In this document: positions 1 through 8,042 of the stretch, piece by piece
Layout: each line of letters begins with the position of its first letter
How positions within the stretch are numbered: position 1 is the first letter of the stretch
Virus record (IMG/VR): IMGVR_UViG_3300029258_003829
Span: 1 to 32,614 of that record
DNA length: 32,614 nt
Direction: 5' to 3' (one strand)
Origin: a virus
Translations under genes and position numbers: made by a program
The notes under the pieces: generated by a model
What the model was told of the DNA's origin: nothing
Databases searched by the model: none
Seen by the model: only the letters and a program-made list of their open reading frames with translations

Positions 1-147
1 TGTGGTGAGGGGCGATCAAAACTACATACAATGACCGGCCTGCCGCGAAGTCAGCGCCCGTCCTGCGCGCAACCGCCCGCCCCTCTTTGGCTTACGCCCC
101 ACATCAAACGCGCCCCGCTCCACTTTCGCCGCGAAAGGAGCCCACGC
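1..147. other. Left edge of the window, leader of the terminase gene
   Basis: No complete gene is visible here. The terminase reading frame stays open upstream to an ATG at 31, but the extra 39 residues are basic and proline-rich and look like untranslated leader. A small terminase subunit, which normally lies just upstream, must be outside the window or unrecognised. Confidence 0.4.
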
Positions 148-2262
148 GTGGCTGACCAGCAAGCACTCTTCGCTGGCGTAGACACCTCCCCCCGCGCGAA
201 GGGCGACGCCAAGGACGTCGAGCGCCGGCGCGCCCGCCGAGCCGCCGCCCGCGACGTCAAGGTCCTCCAGGTCGCCGATCCTGCCCGCCGCGACCGCTGC
301 AAGTTCAGCCTCCTCCGCTTCCTCGTCACCTATCTCGCCGCCCTCTTCCCCAAGCGCTTCTCCTGGAAGCATCTTCACGACATCCACCGCCTCCAGATGT
401 GCATCCTACACGGCCGCCGCTACGTCATCGCCGCGCCACGCGGATCCGGCAAATCCACCATCGTCATCGGCGCCTGCCTCTGGGCACTCCTCTACGGCCA
501 CCGCGCCTTCCTCGCCATCCTCTGCGCAAACCACATCAACAGCGTCGGCCGCCTCGACTCCATCCGCATGGCCATCGAGACAAACCCCCTCCTCCACGAA
601 GACTTCCCCGGCCCATGCGCCTGCGTCCGCGCACTTCAGGGCGCCTGGAACCGCGCCAACGCCCAGACCGTCGCCGGCGACCGAACCTACATCAAATGGG
701 GCGGCTCCGACATGCTCGTCTTCCCCACACTCAAAGGCGAGCCCTCATCCGGCGCCTGCATCGCCACCCGCTCGATGAAAACCGCCATCCGCGGCATCAA
801 CTACATGACCCCCGAAGGCATCATGCGCCGCCCCGACCTCGTCCTCTTCGACGATCCCATCGAGAAAGAGCAAGCCGAATCCCTCACCCTCGTCGAGAAG
901 TACGAAGACAAGATCAAGCGCGACGCACTCCAGCTCGGCGGCCCCGGCATCTCCATCGCCGCCGTCATGCTCATCACCGTCATCAAAGCCGACGACCTCG
1001 CCTCCCGCTTCCTCGACCACGAACGCTACCCCATGTGGTTCCGCTCCAAATGGAAACTCATGGACGCCATGCCCGACGACCTCGAACTCTGGGAAACCTA
1101 TCACGACCTCCGCATCCGCTCCCAGGAGAAGCACAAAGACACCCGCCTCTGCGACCGCTTCTACAAACGCAACCGCAACAACATGGACGCCGGCGCACGC
1201 CCCACCTGGCGCGAGCGCTTCAAACACGAAGAAGGCGAGATCTCCGCCACACAGCACGCCATGAACATCTACTTTGATGAAGGCCCCGAAGTCTTCCACG
1301 CCGAATACCAGAACGAACCCGAACCCGCCGACGCCGACGTCTCACTCGTCCTCGACGCCTATCGCGTCGAACGCTCCGGCTCCGGACTCGACCGCGGCAT
1401 CATCCCCAACGACGCCATCGCCCTCGTCGCCGGCGTCGACGTCAACAAATTCGGCTGCCACTGGGCCGTCCTCTCCGCCGCCCCCGGCCGCATCGTCAAC
1501 GTCGTCGACTACGGCGTCCAGGGCATCGACGCCCCCGTCGGCCGGATCGATCCCGATGACGACACCAAGCGCCAGGCCCTAGAGCTCGCCATCCTCGGAG
1601 GCCTCCGCCGCCTCCGCGAAAAGCTCACCGATCCAGACAACCCATTCCGGCGGCTCAGCGGAGAAACCATCGGCCTCACCCTCGCCCTCGCCGACTCGCG
1701 TTGGATGGGCAACGTCGTCGACCGCTTCTGCGCCGAGACCGGCAACCTCTTCTTCGGCGCGATGGGCTGCGGCACGCAACGCAACCAGCCCAAATTCAGG
1801 CCGCCCAAAGGCGCGCAGCTCTCGCGCGACGGCAATGTCTACGTCAAGTTCGACCCCATCACCGACGACCGAGGCAAACCCGTCGGCCAGTTGCGCCGCT
1901 TCATGGCCCACTCCGACAGCTACAAGCAGCAGCTCCACGCCGGCTTCTTCCTGGCGCCCGACGAGCCCGGATCCGTCCGCGTCTTCAGCCCCAAGCACCG
2001 CAAAGACCATCACTCCTACGCGCGCCACCTCACCGCCGAACTGCAGATCGAGAAGAGCCCCGGCGTCTTCGTGTGGGAATCCGTCCGGGGCCGCGCAGAC
2101 AACCACTATCTCGACGCCACCTACCTCGGCCTCTGCGCCATCAGCATCCTCGAACACCGCCTCCCCGCCCTCGCCATCACCGGAATCGTCCGCGAGGACG
2201 AAGAGGCCAAACCCAAACCCAAGCGCCGCGCCGCGGTGCAGATCGAACAGGTCGAGATATGA
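148..2262 (+). CDS. Phage terminase large subunit (ATPase and nuclease)
   Basis: This is the DNA-packaging motor that cuts concatemeric phage DNA and pumps it into the prohead through the portal. In the 704-residue protein a Walker A loop (PRGSGKST) lies at about residues 97-104. A Walker B segment (LVLFDDPIEKE) lies at about 231-241. The YQNEP motif, common in phage terminases, precedes a C-terminal RNase H-like nuclease domain with an acidic GVD strand near residue 431 and a final DNHYLDA motif around D651-D656. The GTG start is chosen because GAAAGGAG sits 7 bases upstream, the same ribosome-site type used by the following genes. The upstream in-frame ATG at 31 has no such site. The family assignment is firm. 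Whether packaging is cos or headful cannot be read from the sequence. Confidence 0.93.
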   Translation: MADQQALFAGVDTSPRAKGDAKDVERRRARRAAARDVKVLQVADPARRDRCKFSLLRFLVTYLAALFPKRFSWKHLHDIHRLQMCILHGRRYVIAAPRGSGKSTIVIGACLWALLYGHRAFLAILCANHINSVGRLDSIRMAIETNPLLHEDFPGPCACVRALQGAWNRANAQTVAGDRTYIKWGGSDMLVFPTLKGEPSSGACIATRSMKTAIRGINYMTPEGIMRRPDLVLFDDPIEKEQAESLTLVEKYEDKIKRDALQLGGPGISIAAVMLITVIKADDLASRFLDHERYPMWFRSKWKLMDAMPDDLELWETYHDLRIRSQEKHKDTRLCDRFYKRNRNNMDAGARPTWRERFKHEEGEISATQHAMNIYFDEGPEVFHAEYQNEPEPADADVSLVLDAYRVERSGSGLDRGIIPNDAIALVAGVDVNKFGCHWAVLSAAPGRIVNVVDYGVQGIDAPVGRIDPDDDTKRQALELAILGGLRRLREKLTDPDNPFRRLSGETIGLTLALADSRWMGNVVDRFCAETGNLFFGAMGCGTQRNQPKFRPPKGAQLSRDGNVYVKFDPITDDRGKPVGQLRRFMAHSDSYKQQLHAGFFLAPDEPGSVRVFSPKHRKDHHSYARHLTAELQIEKSPGVFVWESVRGRADNHYLDATYLGLCAISILEHRLPALAITGIVREDEEAKPKPKRRAAVQIEQVEI

Positions 2263-2273
2263 AAGGAGAAATC

Positions 2274-2915
2274 ATGCCCGCGAACTGCCCGAAATGCGGA
2301 GCGTATAGATCTCACAGGAGCGCCGACGCAACTATATTCACGTGCGGCTCTGTCACCTATGAAGGCTCACTTCCCTTCGAGTCCAGTGATTTGTGCCAGC
2401 GCATCACCGGCCTTAAGGCGTGCCTCGCGACGGCCGAGGCCAACCTTGCAGAAGTCAAGAAGAAGCTCACCGCCATGCACCGCCGCTGCCAACGCGCAGA
2501 AGCCGGGCTTCCGGCGTGGGAGCAGATCAAGGCCAAGTCCGACGGCACAGTCAAAGGCTTTAGCCGCGCCCTGCTCGTCGCCACCATCCAGAAGCTCGAG
2601 GCCGAGCGCGACCGATACAAGAAGACCATCCTGGACGCGATGGAAACGGGGCGCGGCGACGCCGCCATTCCATGTGAGTCTCGCGAGTGCGGCGGCTGCG
2701 ATGACGATCAATCGCCCTTGTGCGACGACTATCTCTCTGATTTCGTCGAACGCGCCCACGCCCACATCAAGGACAACGAAGCACTTGCGACCGAACGCGA
2801 CGCCCTCCTCAAGCTCACCGAATCACTCGACTCGCATCCCGACGACTACGACGGCCCATGCTGGTGCAAGACGTGCCAGTCCTACGCCGCCGAGAACCAC
2901 GACCCCAACGCATGA
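2274..2915 (+). CDS. Hypothetical protein with zinc-binding ends and a coiled coil
   Basis: I do not recognise the family. The 213-residue product starts with a CPKCG knuckle (Cys 5 and 8) and a further Cys near 25. Its middle (about residues 40-130) is rich in Ala, Glu, Lys and Arg with heptad-like spacing, so it is probably a coiled coil. It ends with clustered Cys pairs (CESRECGGC and CWCKTC). GAAAGGAG lies just before the ATG and overlaps the terminase stop, so the two genes are translationally close. A structural or nucleic-acid-binding role is possible, but nothing more specific is supported. An ATG at 2259 overlapping the ribosome site is a less likely start. Confidence 0.75.
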   Translation: MPANCPKCGAYRSHRSADATIFTCGSVTYEGSLPFESSDLCQRITGLKACLATAEANLAEVKKKLTAMHRRCQRAEAGLPAWEQIKAKSDGTVKGFSRALLVATIQKLEAERDRYKKTILDAMETGRGDAAIPCESRECGGCDDDQSPLCDDYLSDFVERAHAHIKDNEALATERDALLKLTESLDSHPDDYDGPCWCKTCQSYAAENHDPNA

Positions 2916-2928
2916 AAGGAGCCCGCTC

Positions 2929-3408
2929 ATGAAACGCATTAGAGCCATCTGCCGCTGGCTATGCTGGAAGTTCGGATGGGGATCCATGCCCGCCGACGGC
3001 CTTCCCGGATTCCATGCAACGCCCCCACCGCCAAAGCCGGACGCTCGCCCCGTCGACCACAAGGCCTGCTGCGTCTATCACGTCAGCGCCGGCAAAGACT
3101 ATCCCCTCGACGAACTCATACAGTCGAACGCCCGCTGCATGGGCACGCTCAACGCCGACCCGCTCAAAGTCGGCGACACCCTCTTCGCCCCGCGCCTCGC
3201 GCAGATGACATGCGCCACCGTCACGCCCGTCGGCCAGCCGGGCGGAACCATCTGGCAAGTGACCCTGCTCGCCGAAATCAGACTGCGCGGATGGGACTTC
3301 TTCGTAAACGACGACGGCGACATCAGACGCTTCGAGGCCTATCGGACCGAGTCCTGGCCGACCCCCGCCCCATGGACCCTGATCGACAAGGAGCCCGCCA
3401 CTGAATGA
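2929..3408 (+). CDS. Hypothetical protein, weakly LysM-like middle
   Basis: This 159-residue product has no confident family. Its N-terminus is short, basic and Trp-rich (MKRIRAICRWLCWKFGW). It could be membrane-associated, but it is not a clear signal peptide. Residues about 48-90 (YHVSAG, then a run ending LKVGDTLFAP) resemble the pattern of a LysM repeat, but the usual GDTL opening is absent and I would not rely on it. The C-terminal part is beta-rich with WDFF and a short charged loop (NDDGDIRRF). The start has AAAGGAG 7-8 bases upstream, and the upstream gene ends only 13 bases before, so both are one transcript. Confidence 0.7.
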   Translation: MKRIRAICRWLCWKFGWGSMPADGLPGFHATPPPPKPDARPVDHKACCVYHVSAGKDYPLDELIQSNARCMGTLNADPLKVGDTLFAPRLAQMTCATVTPVGQPGGTIWQVTLLAEIRLRGWDFFVNDDGDIRRFEAYRTESWPTPAPWTLIDKEPATE

Positions 3409-3470
3409 GAACCCGCCGCACCTTTCGGGAGCATTGAACCGTGAGTTTTAGAACAGGAAGGGGAAGCAAG

Positions 3471-3902
3471 ATGGACACTCCGACAGACGCCCCCCAGGGA
3501 CACAAGTGCGAGATCTGCGGGAAGAAGTTCAAAACCGACGGCTGGCTCGAGCGGCACATGAAGCTCCATAAGATCGAAGCCCGCGAGAACAGCGGCAGCC
3601 AGGCGACCCGCCCGCCCGTCTCCAGCGGCAAGCAACCGAAGAAGAAGACCCGCGTGCCTCGGAAACCGAAGCACACCCCGGCTCCGGCGCCAAAGCGCAA
3701 GTGGGAAGGCCTCGTCCCGATCGACCGCGTCAACGAACTCAAAGCGCAACTCGCCGACAGAAACAAAGAGATCCTCGAGCTGCAGCAAACACTCGCAGTT
3801 CAGAACCTGCGCGTCGGCAACCTCAAGAGCGCGCTGCAGGCCGCGCACACCGTCGTCAGTCTCGGCCTTAACGCCGACGTCGCCCGCCCCCAGGGGCAAT
3901 AA
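3471..3902 (+). CDS. C2H2 zinc-finger protein with basic linker and coiled coil
   Basis: The 143-residue product contains a complete classical C2H2 finger at residues 13-33: Cys13-x2-Cys16-x3-Phe20-x5-Leu26-x2-His29-x3-His33. This matches the full eukaryotic-type consensus including the two core hydrophobics, and it differs from the Ros/MucR bacterial variant. A strongly basic Pro/Lys linker follows (KQPKKKTR and PRKPK, about residues 54-68). A predicted coiled coil (about residues 80-125) ends the protein. Together this suggests a dimeric DNA- or RNA-binding protein. The ATG is preferred over the in-frame GTG at 3441 because a purine-rich AGGAAGGGGA precedes it. The target and role are unknown. 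Confidence 0.78.
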   Translation: MDTPTDAPQGHKCEICGKKFKTDGWLERHMKLHKIEARENSGSQATRPPVSSGKQPKKKTRVPRKPKHTPAPAPKRKWEGLVPIDRVNELKAQLADRNKEILELQQTLAVQNLRVGNLKSALQAAHTVVSLGLNADVARPQGQ

Positions 3903-3937
3903 CGAAACCCGAACTCTTACTCGAAAGGAGCAACGTA

Positions 3938-6163
3938 ATGCCGGCCAGCAAAGCGAAGACGAAGACGACGCCCCCCGCAAAAAACAGCCGCAAAAAATCC
4001 TCTGAGAACTCTGTGCCCTCTGTGGCTGACGTTCGGATCCGCGCCCTGCCCGTCGCGGACATCATCCCCACGCCGGACAACCCGCGCGTGATCGACGAGA
4101 AGGCCCCCGCCTTCCTTGAACTCGTCGAGAGCGTGCGGGGCCAGGGCGTCCTTGTCCCCGTGCTCGTGCGCGCCCATCCCGACAAGCGCAAGAAGAACAA
4201 ATGGGACCTGCGCTACGGCGAGCGGAGAGTACGCGCTGCCCTCGCAGCGGGCCTTACGACCGTCCCCGCCATCGTCCGCCAACTGACGGACGAAGCGGCC
4301 TTCGAACTGACCTTCGCCGAGAACTACGCGCGCGAGGACCTCACGCCCATCGAGGAGGGCCGCGCCGTCGAGACGCTGGCAGCCAAGTTCCACGGCGACG
4401 TCAAAGCCATCGCCGCGAAGCTCGGCCGCTCGGAGAAGTGGGTCCACCTGCGCATGCGCCTGCAAACCCTGAGCAAGTCCTGGCGTGATCTCGCGGCGCA
4501 GAACCCAACGATGACGGTCGGGCATCTCGTCGCGCTGACTCGGTTCACCGCCGAGATCCAGGAGATGATCTGGGATGAGGAGCAGTGGGAATTTAACGAA
4601 ATCCCCGTCCCGTCTCTGGCCGAGTGGGAGTCCAAGCTCAACAACGAATGGGTCCGCGCGCTTGCCGCCGCTCCCTTCGACCTGGCCGACGCCACGCTCG
4701 ACAAGAAAGCCGGCGCATGCACGAATTGCATCAAGCGCTCATCCGCCCAGGGCCAGCTCTGGCACCAGCCCGAAGAGACGGCCGACGAAATCGCCAAGTC
4801 CGATCGCTGCCTCGACAACGACTGCTGGCACCGCAAACTCCAAGCCCACGGCGCCGCGCGCCTTAAGACACTCCACGCCGAGCATCCCGACGCCGTCGTC
4901 GTCAGCGTGCATCAGTGCTATTCGGGCGCCCTGCGCGACACCCGCGAGGCAAGCAAGGCCTTTGCCAACGCCATGGCCTCCGACAGCTACACGGAGGTCA
5001 AGAAGCAGGGAGAAAACACCGTCGAGGCCATCGTCGTGGACGGCCCCGAGCCCGGCCGCCTCATCCACATCAAGAAGACCGACTCCGGCCGCGGCCGCGG
5101 CGTCTCGTCATCATCGTCATCCAGCCCGAAAACCGCGTCTACGCCCACGCCCCTGAAGGCCCGCCGGAAGGTCCTCAAGTCCAAACGCCTCGCCGAACTC
5201 CTCAAGCAGCTCCTCGAGAAGGTCGAGCCCGTCACCTTCGAGGATCTCGACATCGTCCATGTCGGCGACCATGCGGCAAAACTCGGCCGACTCGTCGCGT
5301 GCATCGGCACCATCCGCTCAGAGACTCATGCCGGCGATGACGCCTGGTCGGACTACGATGCCCTTCCCGACATCGGCCCGGACTCCGCGAAGAGACTCTG
5401 GCCACGCGTGCGCGAGGTCCTGCTCGCCCGCCTCCGCTCCGGCTCGCCCATCACGCAGACGCATCACTACTACGAAGAAGAGTCCAAGCGCGTCGCCGAA
5501 TTCTGCGGCATCGACTGGGACGAGCTCTGGGCCGCCGCCTGCGAAGTCTACAAAGAGCCCAAATCCTGGGCGAATCTCAACGCCGACGGCACCCCGAAGA
5601 CGAACGGCAAGGCGAAATCGAAACCGAAACAGCGAACTGAGACCCCCGGAATCTGCCGCGTGTGCGGCGGCCCGGCCTTTGGGACAGACACGCTGTGCAA
5701 GCTCTGTATCCCCTGCTGTGCGGACTGCAGCGCCAAAACGAAAGCCGATTGTAAAGGCTGCACCTCAGCCAACCGCCAGCAGCATAAGACCCATCTCGCA
5801 AAGAAGAAAGCCGATGTGGCACAGCCCGCCCTGAGCCGGCCGAATGGGCCGCCCCCGGCTGTGAACAAGAAGAAGAGCAAGAAGCTCCTCCCCGTCTTCT
5901 CAACCGAGCAGCTCGCCGCCGCTCGCAAACGCCCCCACATCGAGATCCCCGACGGCCCCTCGCTCCTCATCATCCAGGAAGCCGACGACATCTTCGCCTG
6001 CTGGTGGATCTCCCCCGCCGGCGAAACCGAGAAGCGTCTCCCCAAGAAGTCCTATCCCGACTGCGACGATATCGCCGACGCCATCGAAGACATCAAGAGC
6101 TACGCCAACGAGCACGGCCATGACATCATCAACCCCGCCCCCGAGGAGGCAGACGAATCATGA
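3938..6163 (+). CDS. Large ParB-domain protein with extra zinc clusters
   Basis: The N-terminal part is a ParB/Spo0J-type domain. It has the IxPxPDNPR entry, the GERR box (residues 94-97, the CTP-binding motif of ParB proteins) and ENYAREDLTPIEE (128-140), followed by a helix-turn-helix region around 150-175. Two Cys pairs follow (C261/C264 and C291/C296). A very Cys-rich cluster spans roughly 573-606. A conserved-looking C-terminal alpha/beta region (about 640-735) ends in an acidic tail. At 741 residues it is more than twice a normal ParB. No ParA gene or parS-like site is visible, so plasmid-style partition is not supported. Phage ParB-like proteins often act as regulators or nucleases. 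AAAGGAG precedes the ATG. Confidence 0.85.
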   Translation: MPASKAKTKTTPPAKNSRKKSSENSVPSVADVRIRALPVADIIPTPDNPRVIDEKAPAFLELVESVRGQGVLVPVLVRAHPDKRKKNKWDLRYGERRVRAALAAGLTTVPAIVRQLTDEAAFELTFAENYAREDLTPIEEGRAVETLAAKFHGDVKAIAAKLGRSEKWVHLRMRLQTLSKSWRDLAAQNPTMTVGHLVALTRFTAEIQEMIWDEEQWEFNEIPVPSLAEWESKLNNEWVRALAAAPFDLADATLDKKAGACTNCIKRSSAQGQLWHQPEETADEIAKSDRCLDNDCWHRKLQAHGAARLKTLHAEHPDAVVVSVHQCYSGALRDTREASKAFANAMASDSYTEVKKQGENTVEAIVVDGPEPGRLIHIKKTDSGRGRGVSSSSSSSPKTASTPTPLKARRKVLKSKRLAELLKQLLEKVEPVTFEDLDIVHVGDHAAKLGRLVACIGTIRSETHAGDDAWSDYDALPDIGPDSAKRLWPRVREVLLARLRSGSPITQTHHYYEEESKRVAEFCGIDWDELWAAACEVYKEPKSWANLNADGTPKTNGKAKSKPKQRTETPGICRVCGGPAFGTDTLCKLCIPCCADCSAKTKADCKGCTSANRQQHKTHLAKKKADVAQPALSRPNGPPPAVNKKKSKKLLPVFSTEQLAAARKRPHIEIPDGPSLLIIQEADDIFACWWISPAGETEKRLPKKSYPDCDDIADAIEDIKSYANEHGHDIINPAPEEADES
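4000..4026 (+). repeat. Three 9-bp tandem repeats inside the ParB gene
   Basis: Three units, CTCTGAGAA, CTCTGTGCC and CTCTGTGGC, run head to tail. Read on the other strand the last unit is GCCACAGAG, identical to the first unit of the repeat at 31993. The array keeps frame and encodes part of the disordered N-terminal tail of the ParB-like protein. Confidence 0.7.
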
Positions 6164-7047
6164 AAGCAGGAGAATCCGGCATCGATTACGTCGACTTCTC
6201 ATGGGGCCCCTGGCGCGGCTGCCGGAAGGTCGCCGCGGGCTGCCTCTACTGCTACGCAGAACGCGACATGAAGCGCTACGGCCGCGATCACTCGAAGCTC
6301 GAACGCGCGAGCGACGCCACCTTCTACGCGCCGATCGCCAAAGACCGCCAAGGTCACTACAAGTGGCCGTCCGGATCTCGCGTCTTCGTCTGCCCCTGGA
6401 GCGACTGGTTCTTAGAGGACGTGCCGATCGAATGGCACAATGAGGCCCAGGCCGTCATGCGCATGCGCCGTGACCTGACGTTCATCATCCCGACCAAGCG
6501 CCTCGCCCAGGCCGCACCCTGGCAGGGCCAGCCGAACATGATCCTCCTCACTTCCGTCTCCACGCAGGCCGACCTCGACCGCGAGGCCCCCAAGCTCCTC
6601 CAGATCAGCGCCGACTACTTCCCCGTCAAGGGCCTCAGCCTGGAGCCGCTCATCGATCCGATCAGTTTGAGATGGTGCTCATGGGGATGGAATTCGCAAA
6701 GCACAACCGGGACGAACGAACATGATGGGCTAAGATGGCTCGATTGGATCGTCATCGGCTGCGAATCGGGACCACAACGCCGTCCGTGCAAGCTCGCATG
6801 GATCCTCGACATCATCGAGCAGTGCAAGGCGGCGAAGATCCCCTGCTACGTCAAGCAGATCCCGCTGCCCAAGCTCTCGAAACGCGGCCGCTACAACGCC
6901 ATGGTCGAGGCGATCACGTCAAAGAGCGTCGCCGACTGGGACCTCGCCTGCAAAGACCACGACTGGACCGTCTCGCGCGATCCGTCCGAATGGCCCATCG
7001 CCCTGCGAGTCCGGCAGTTTCCCCAAGCCCGGAAAGGAGCATCATGA
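6160..7047 (+). CDS. Phage Gp37/Gp68-family protein (DUF5131), three-Cys motif
   Basis: The 295-residue protein opens with the family signature: GIDYVDFSWGPWRGC followed by Cys21-x6-Cys28-x2-Cys31 and YAER. Further on come the ESGPQRRPC and PCYVKQIP elements that are also typical of it. The family is widespread in phages and plasmids and is thought to be related to radical-SAM or SPL-like enzymes. The Cys spacing here is not the standard CxxxCxxC, and the reaction is unknown. A stretch of about 20 residues (WCSWGWNSQS to NEHDG) looks like a family-variable insertion. The ATG overlaps the ParB stop as ATGA, so the two are translationally coupled. A shared function with ParB is an inference only. 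Confidence 0.83.
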   Translation: MKAGESGIDYVDFSWGPWRGCRKVAAGCLYCYAERDMKRYGRDHSKLERASDATFYAPIAKDRQGHYKWPSGSRVFVCPWSDWFLEDVPIEWHNEAQAVMRMRRDLTFIIPTKRLAQAAPWQGQPNMILLTSVSTQADLDREAPKLLQISADYFPVKGLSLEPLIDPISLRWCSWGWNSQSTTGTNEHDGLRWLDWIVIGCESGPQRRPCKLAWILDIIEQCKAAKIPCYVKQIPLPKLSKRGRYNAMVEAITSKSVADWDLACKDHDWTVSRDPSEWPIALRVRQFPQARKGAS

Positions 7048-7283
7048 TCGATCGACTGATGTGGATCGTCGCGATCTTCAGCCTCACCGGCACGCTGCTC
7101 GTCACGCATCGCCGGCGCAAGGGATTCCTCTTCTGGATCGGCACGAACTCCGCATGGATCGTCTACGACGTCCACAAGAGCGCGCTCGCCCAGGCCGCGC
7201 TCATGAGCATCTATCTCTGCCTGGCAATCTACGGATATTTCAAGTGGAAGCGCATCGCGACCACAGAGGAAAGGAGCGACTGA
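7044..7283 (+). CDS. Small PnuC-like membrane protein
   Basis: The 79-residue product has two or three membrane segments (about residues 5-20, 28-45 and 50-66). The pattern GFLFWIGTNSAWIVYD followed by YLCLAIYGYFKWKR resembles the core of PnuC-type nicotinamide riboside/NMN transporters, but it is about a third of the usual length. Very short PnuC-like proteins are found in other phages and may work as oligomers, or may only share the fold. GGAAAGGAG lies 4-5 bases before the ATG, and the start overlaps the end of the Gp37/Gp68 gene. Transport of an NAD precursor is a hypothesis, not shown. Confidence 0.62.
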   Translation: MIDRLMWIVAIFSLTGTLLVTHRRRKGFLFWIGTNSAWIVYDVHKSALAQAALMSIYLCLAIYGYFKWKRIATTEERSD

Positions 7284-7284
7284 C

Positions 7285-7812
7285 ATGGCAAAGAAGAAGG
7301 ACTCGAAGAAGCAAGCGCAGACGGGAGACCTGCTGCCCCCCGACGCGAACGTCGCCGCGCAGAAGGCCGGGGAGAAATCGGCCAAGCCCGCGCCTGATGC
7401 GGCCACCACGCCGCCCCCCGACGCGCCGCCCGTGGACGAAACCAAGGGCAAGCGCGACTACACGCCCAACCCCGTCGTCACGGAGATCCCCGTCGCCTGC
7501 CCGCGCTGCAAGAGCACGAACAGCCGCATCACAAAGACGACGACCTTCCCGCATCGCCCGCTGGAGATCGCCGGCAAGACGTATCCCGGCCGCATCTGCC
7601 GCCGCCGCACCTGCCTCAAGTGCGGCCGCCGCTACGTCAGCAATGCGCCCTACGAGCCGGAGCCGAAACCCACGCCGCCCAAGCCCTGCGATCTCTGCGA
7701 CGGACGCGGTATGTTCCCGCGCGACCCGAAGACCGGCGCGAAGGCCCGCCTATGCCCGGCCTGCGACGGCAGCGGCCTTGAAGAAACTCTCGCTGAAGAC
7801 GCCAAGAAGTGA
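7285..7812 (+). CDS. Zinc-ribbon protein with DnaJ-like CxxCxGxG units
   Basis: The 175-residue protein has a disordered Lys/Ala/Pro-rich N-terminal third. Next comes a zinc ribbon built from CPRCKS (about residue 72) and CRRRTCLKCGRRY (about 108-120). A second pair of knuckles of DnaJ type follows (CDLCDGRGMF and CPACDGSGL). The ribbon resembles those of phage Ogr/Delta-type and NrdR-like DNA-binding proteins, but the match is only in Cys spacing. A regulatory or nucleic-acid-binding role is plausible. AAAGGAG lies upstream, and the gene follows the membrane protein without a gap. Confidence 0.72.
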   Translation: MAKKKDSKKQAQTGDLLPPDANVAAQKAGEKSAKPAPDAATTPPPDAPPVDETKGKRDYTPNPVVTEIPVACPRCKSTNSRITKTTTFPHRPLEIAGKTYPGRICRRRTCLKCGRRYVSNAPYEPEPKPTPPKPCDLCDGRGMFPRDPKTGAKARLCPACDGSGLEETLAEDAKK

Positions 7813-7853
7813 TATAATCTGCTCATGCAACTCAAGCGAAATGGAGAATCATT

Positions 7854-8027
7854 ATGCTGACCGAAGCCAAAGTCCGAAAGATCGCGCAACGCGAGGCCGC
7901 GCAAATGCTGGTCGACGTTGCGCACGCTTTGAACGCCATTGTTGCGGCGCACCCCGGACAGCCGATGTCCGCCGAGGACGTCGACCGCGCCCTCGGCGCC
8001 GTCGCCGTGCCGATCCTGAAACCGTAG
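7854..8027 (+). CDS. Small hypothetical protein, 57 residues
   Basis: This short helical product (MLTEAKVRKIAQREAAQMLV at the start) has no recognised family. GGAGAA precedes the ATG. The stop overlaps the AGGAG that probably serves the next gene. Codon use matches its neighbours, and the second half contains an EF-like but incomplete MSAEDVDRAL stretch, which is not a calcium site by itself. Confidence 0.6.
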   Translation: MLTEAKVRKIAQREAAQMLVDVAHALNAIVAAHPGQPMSAEDVDRALGAVAVPILKP

Positions 8028-8042
8028 GAGATGCTTGGTATA

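Noticed and set aside
399-1277. Second + strand frame inside the terminase gene
   Set aside because: The product is almost wholly Arg, Pro and His, a frame-shifted reading of GC-rich codons.
2929-3408. LysM peptidoglycan-binding protein or endolysin
   Set aside because: The resemblance is limited to a VGDTLFAP end, and the opening motif and a catalytic domain are missing.
3938-6163. Plasmid-type partition system
   Set aside because: Only a ParB-like gene is present; no ParA ATPase gene or parS-like palindrome cluster was seen.
7813-7818. TATAAT box before the 57-residue gene
   Set aside because: No acceptable -35 element lies 15-19 bases upstream, and the genes are closely packed.
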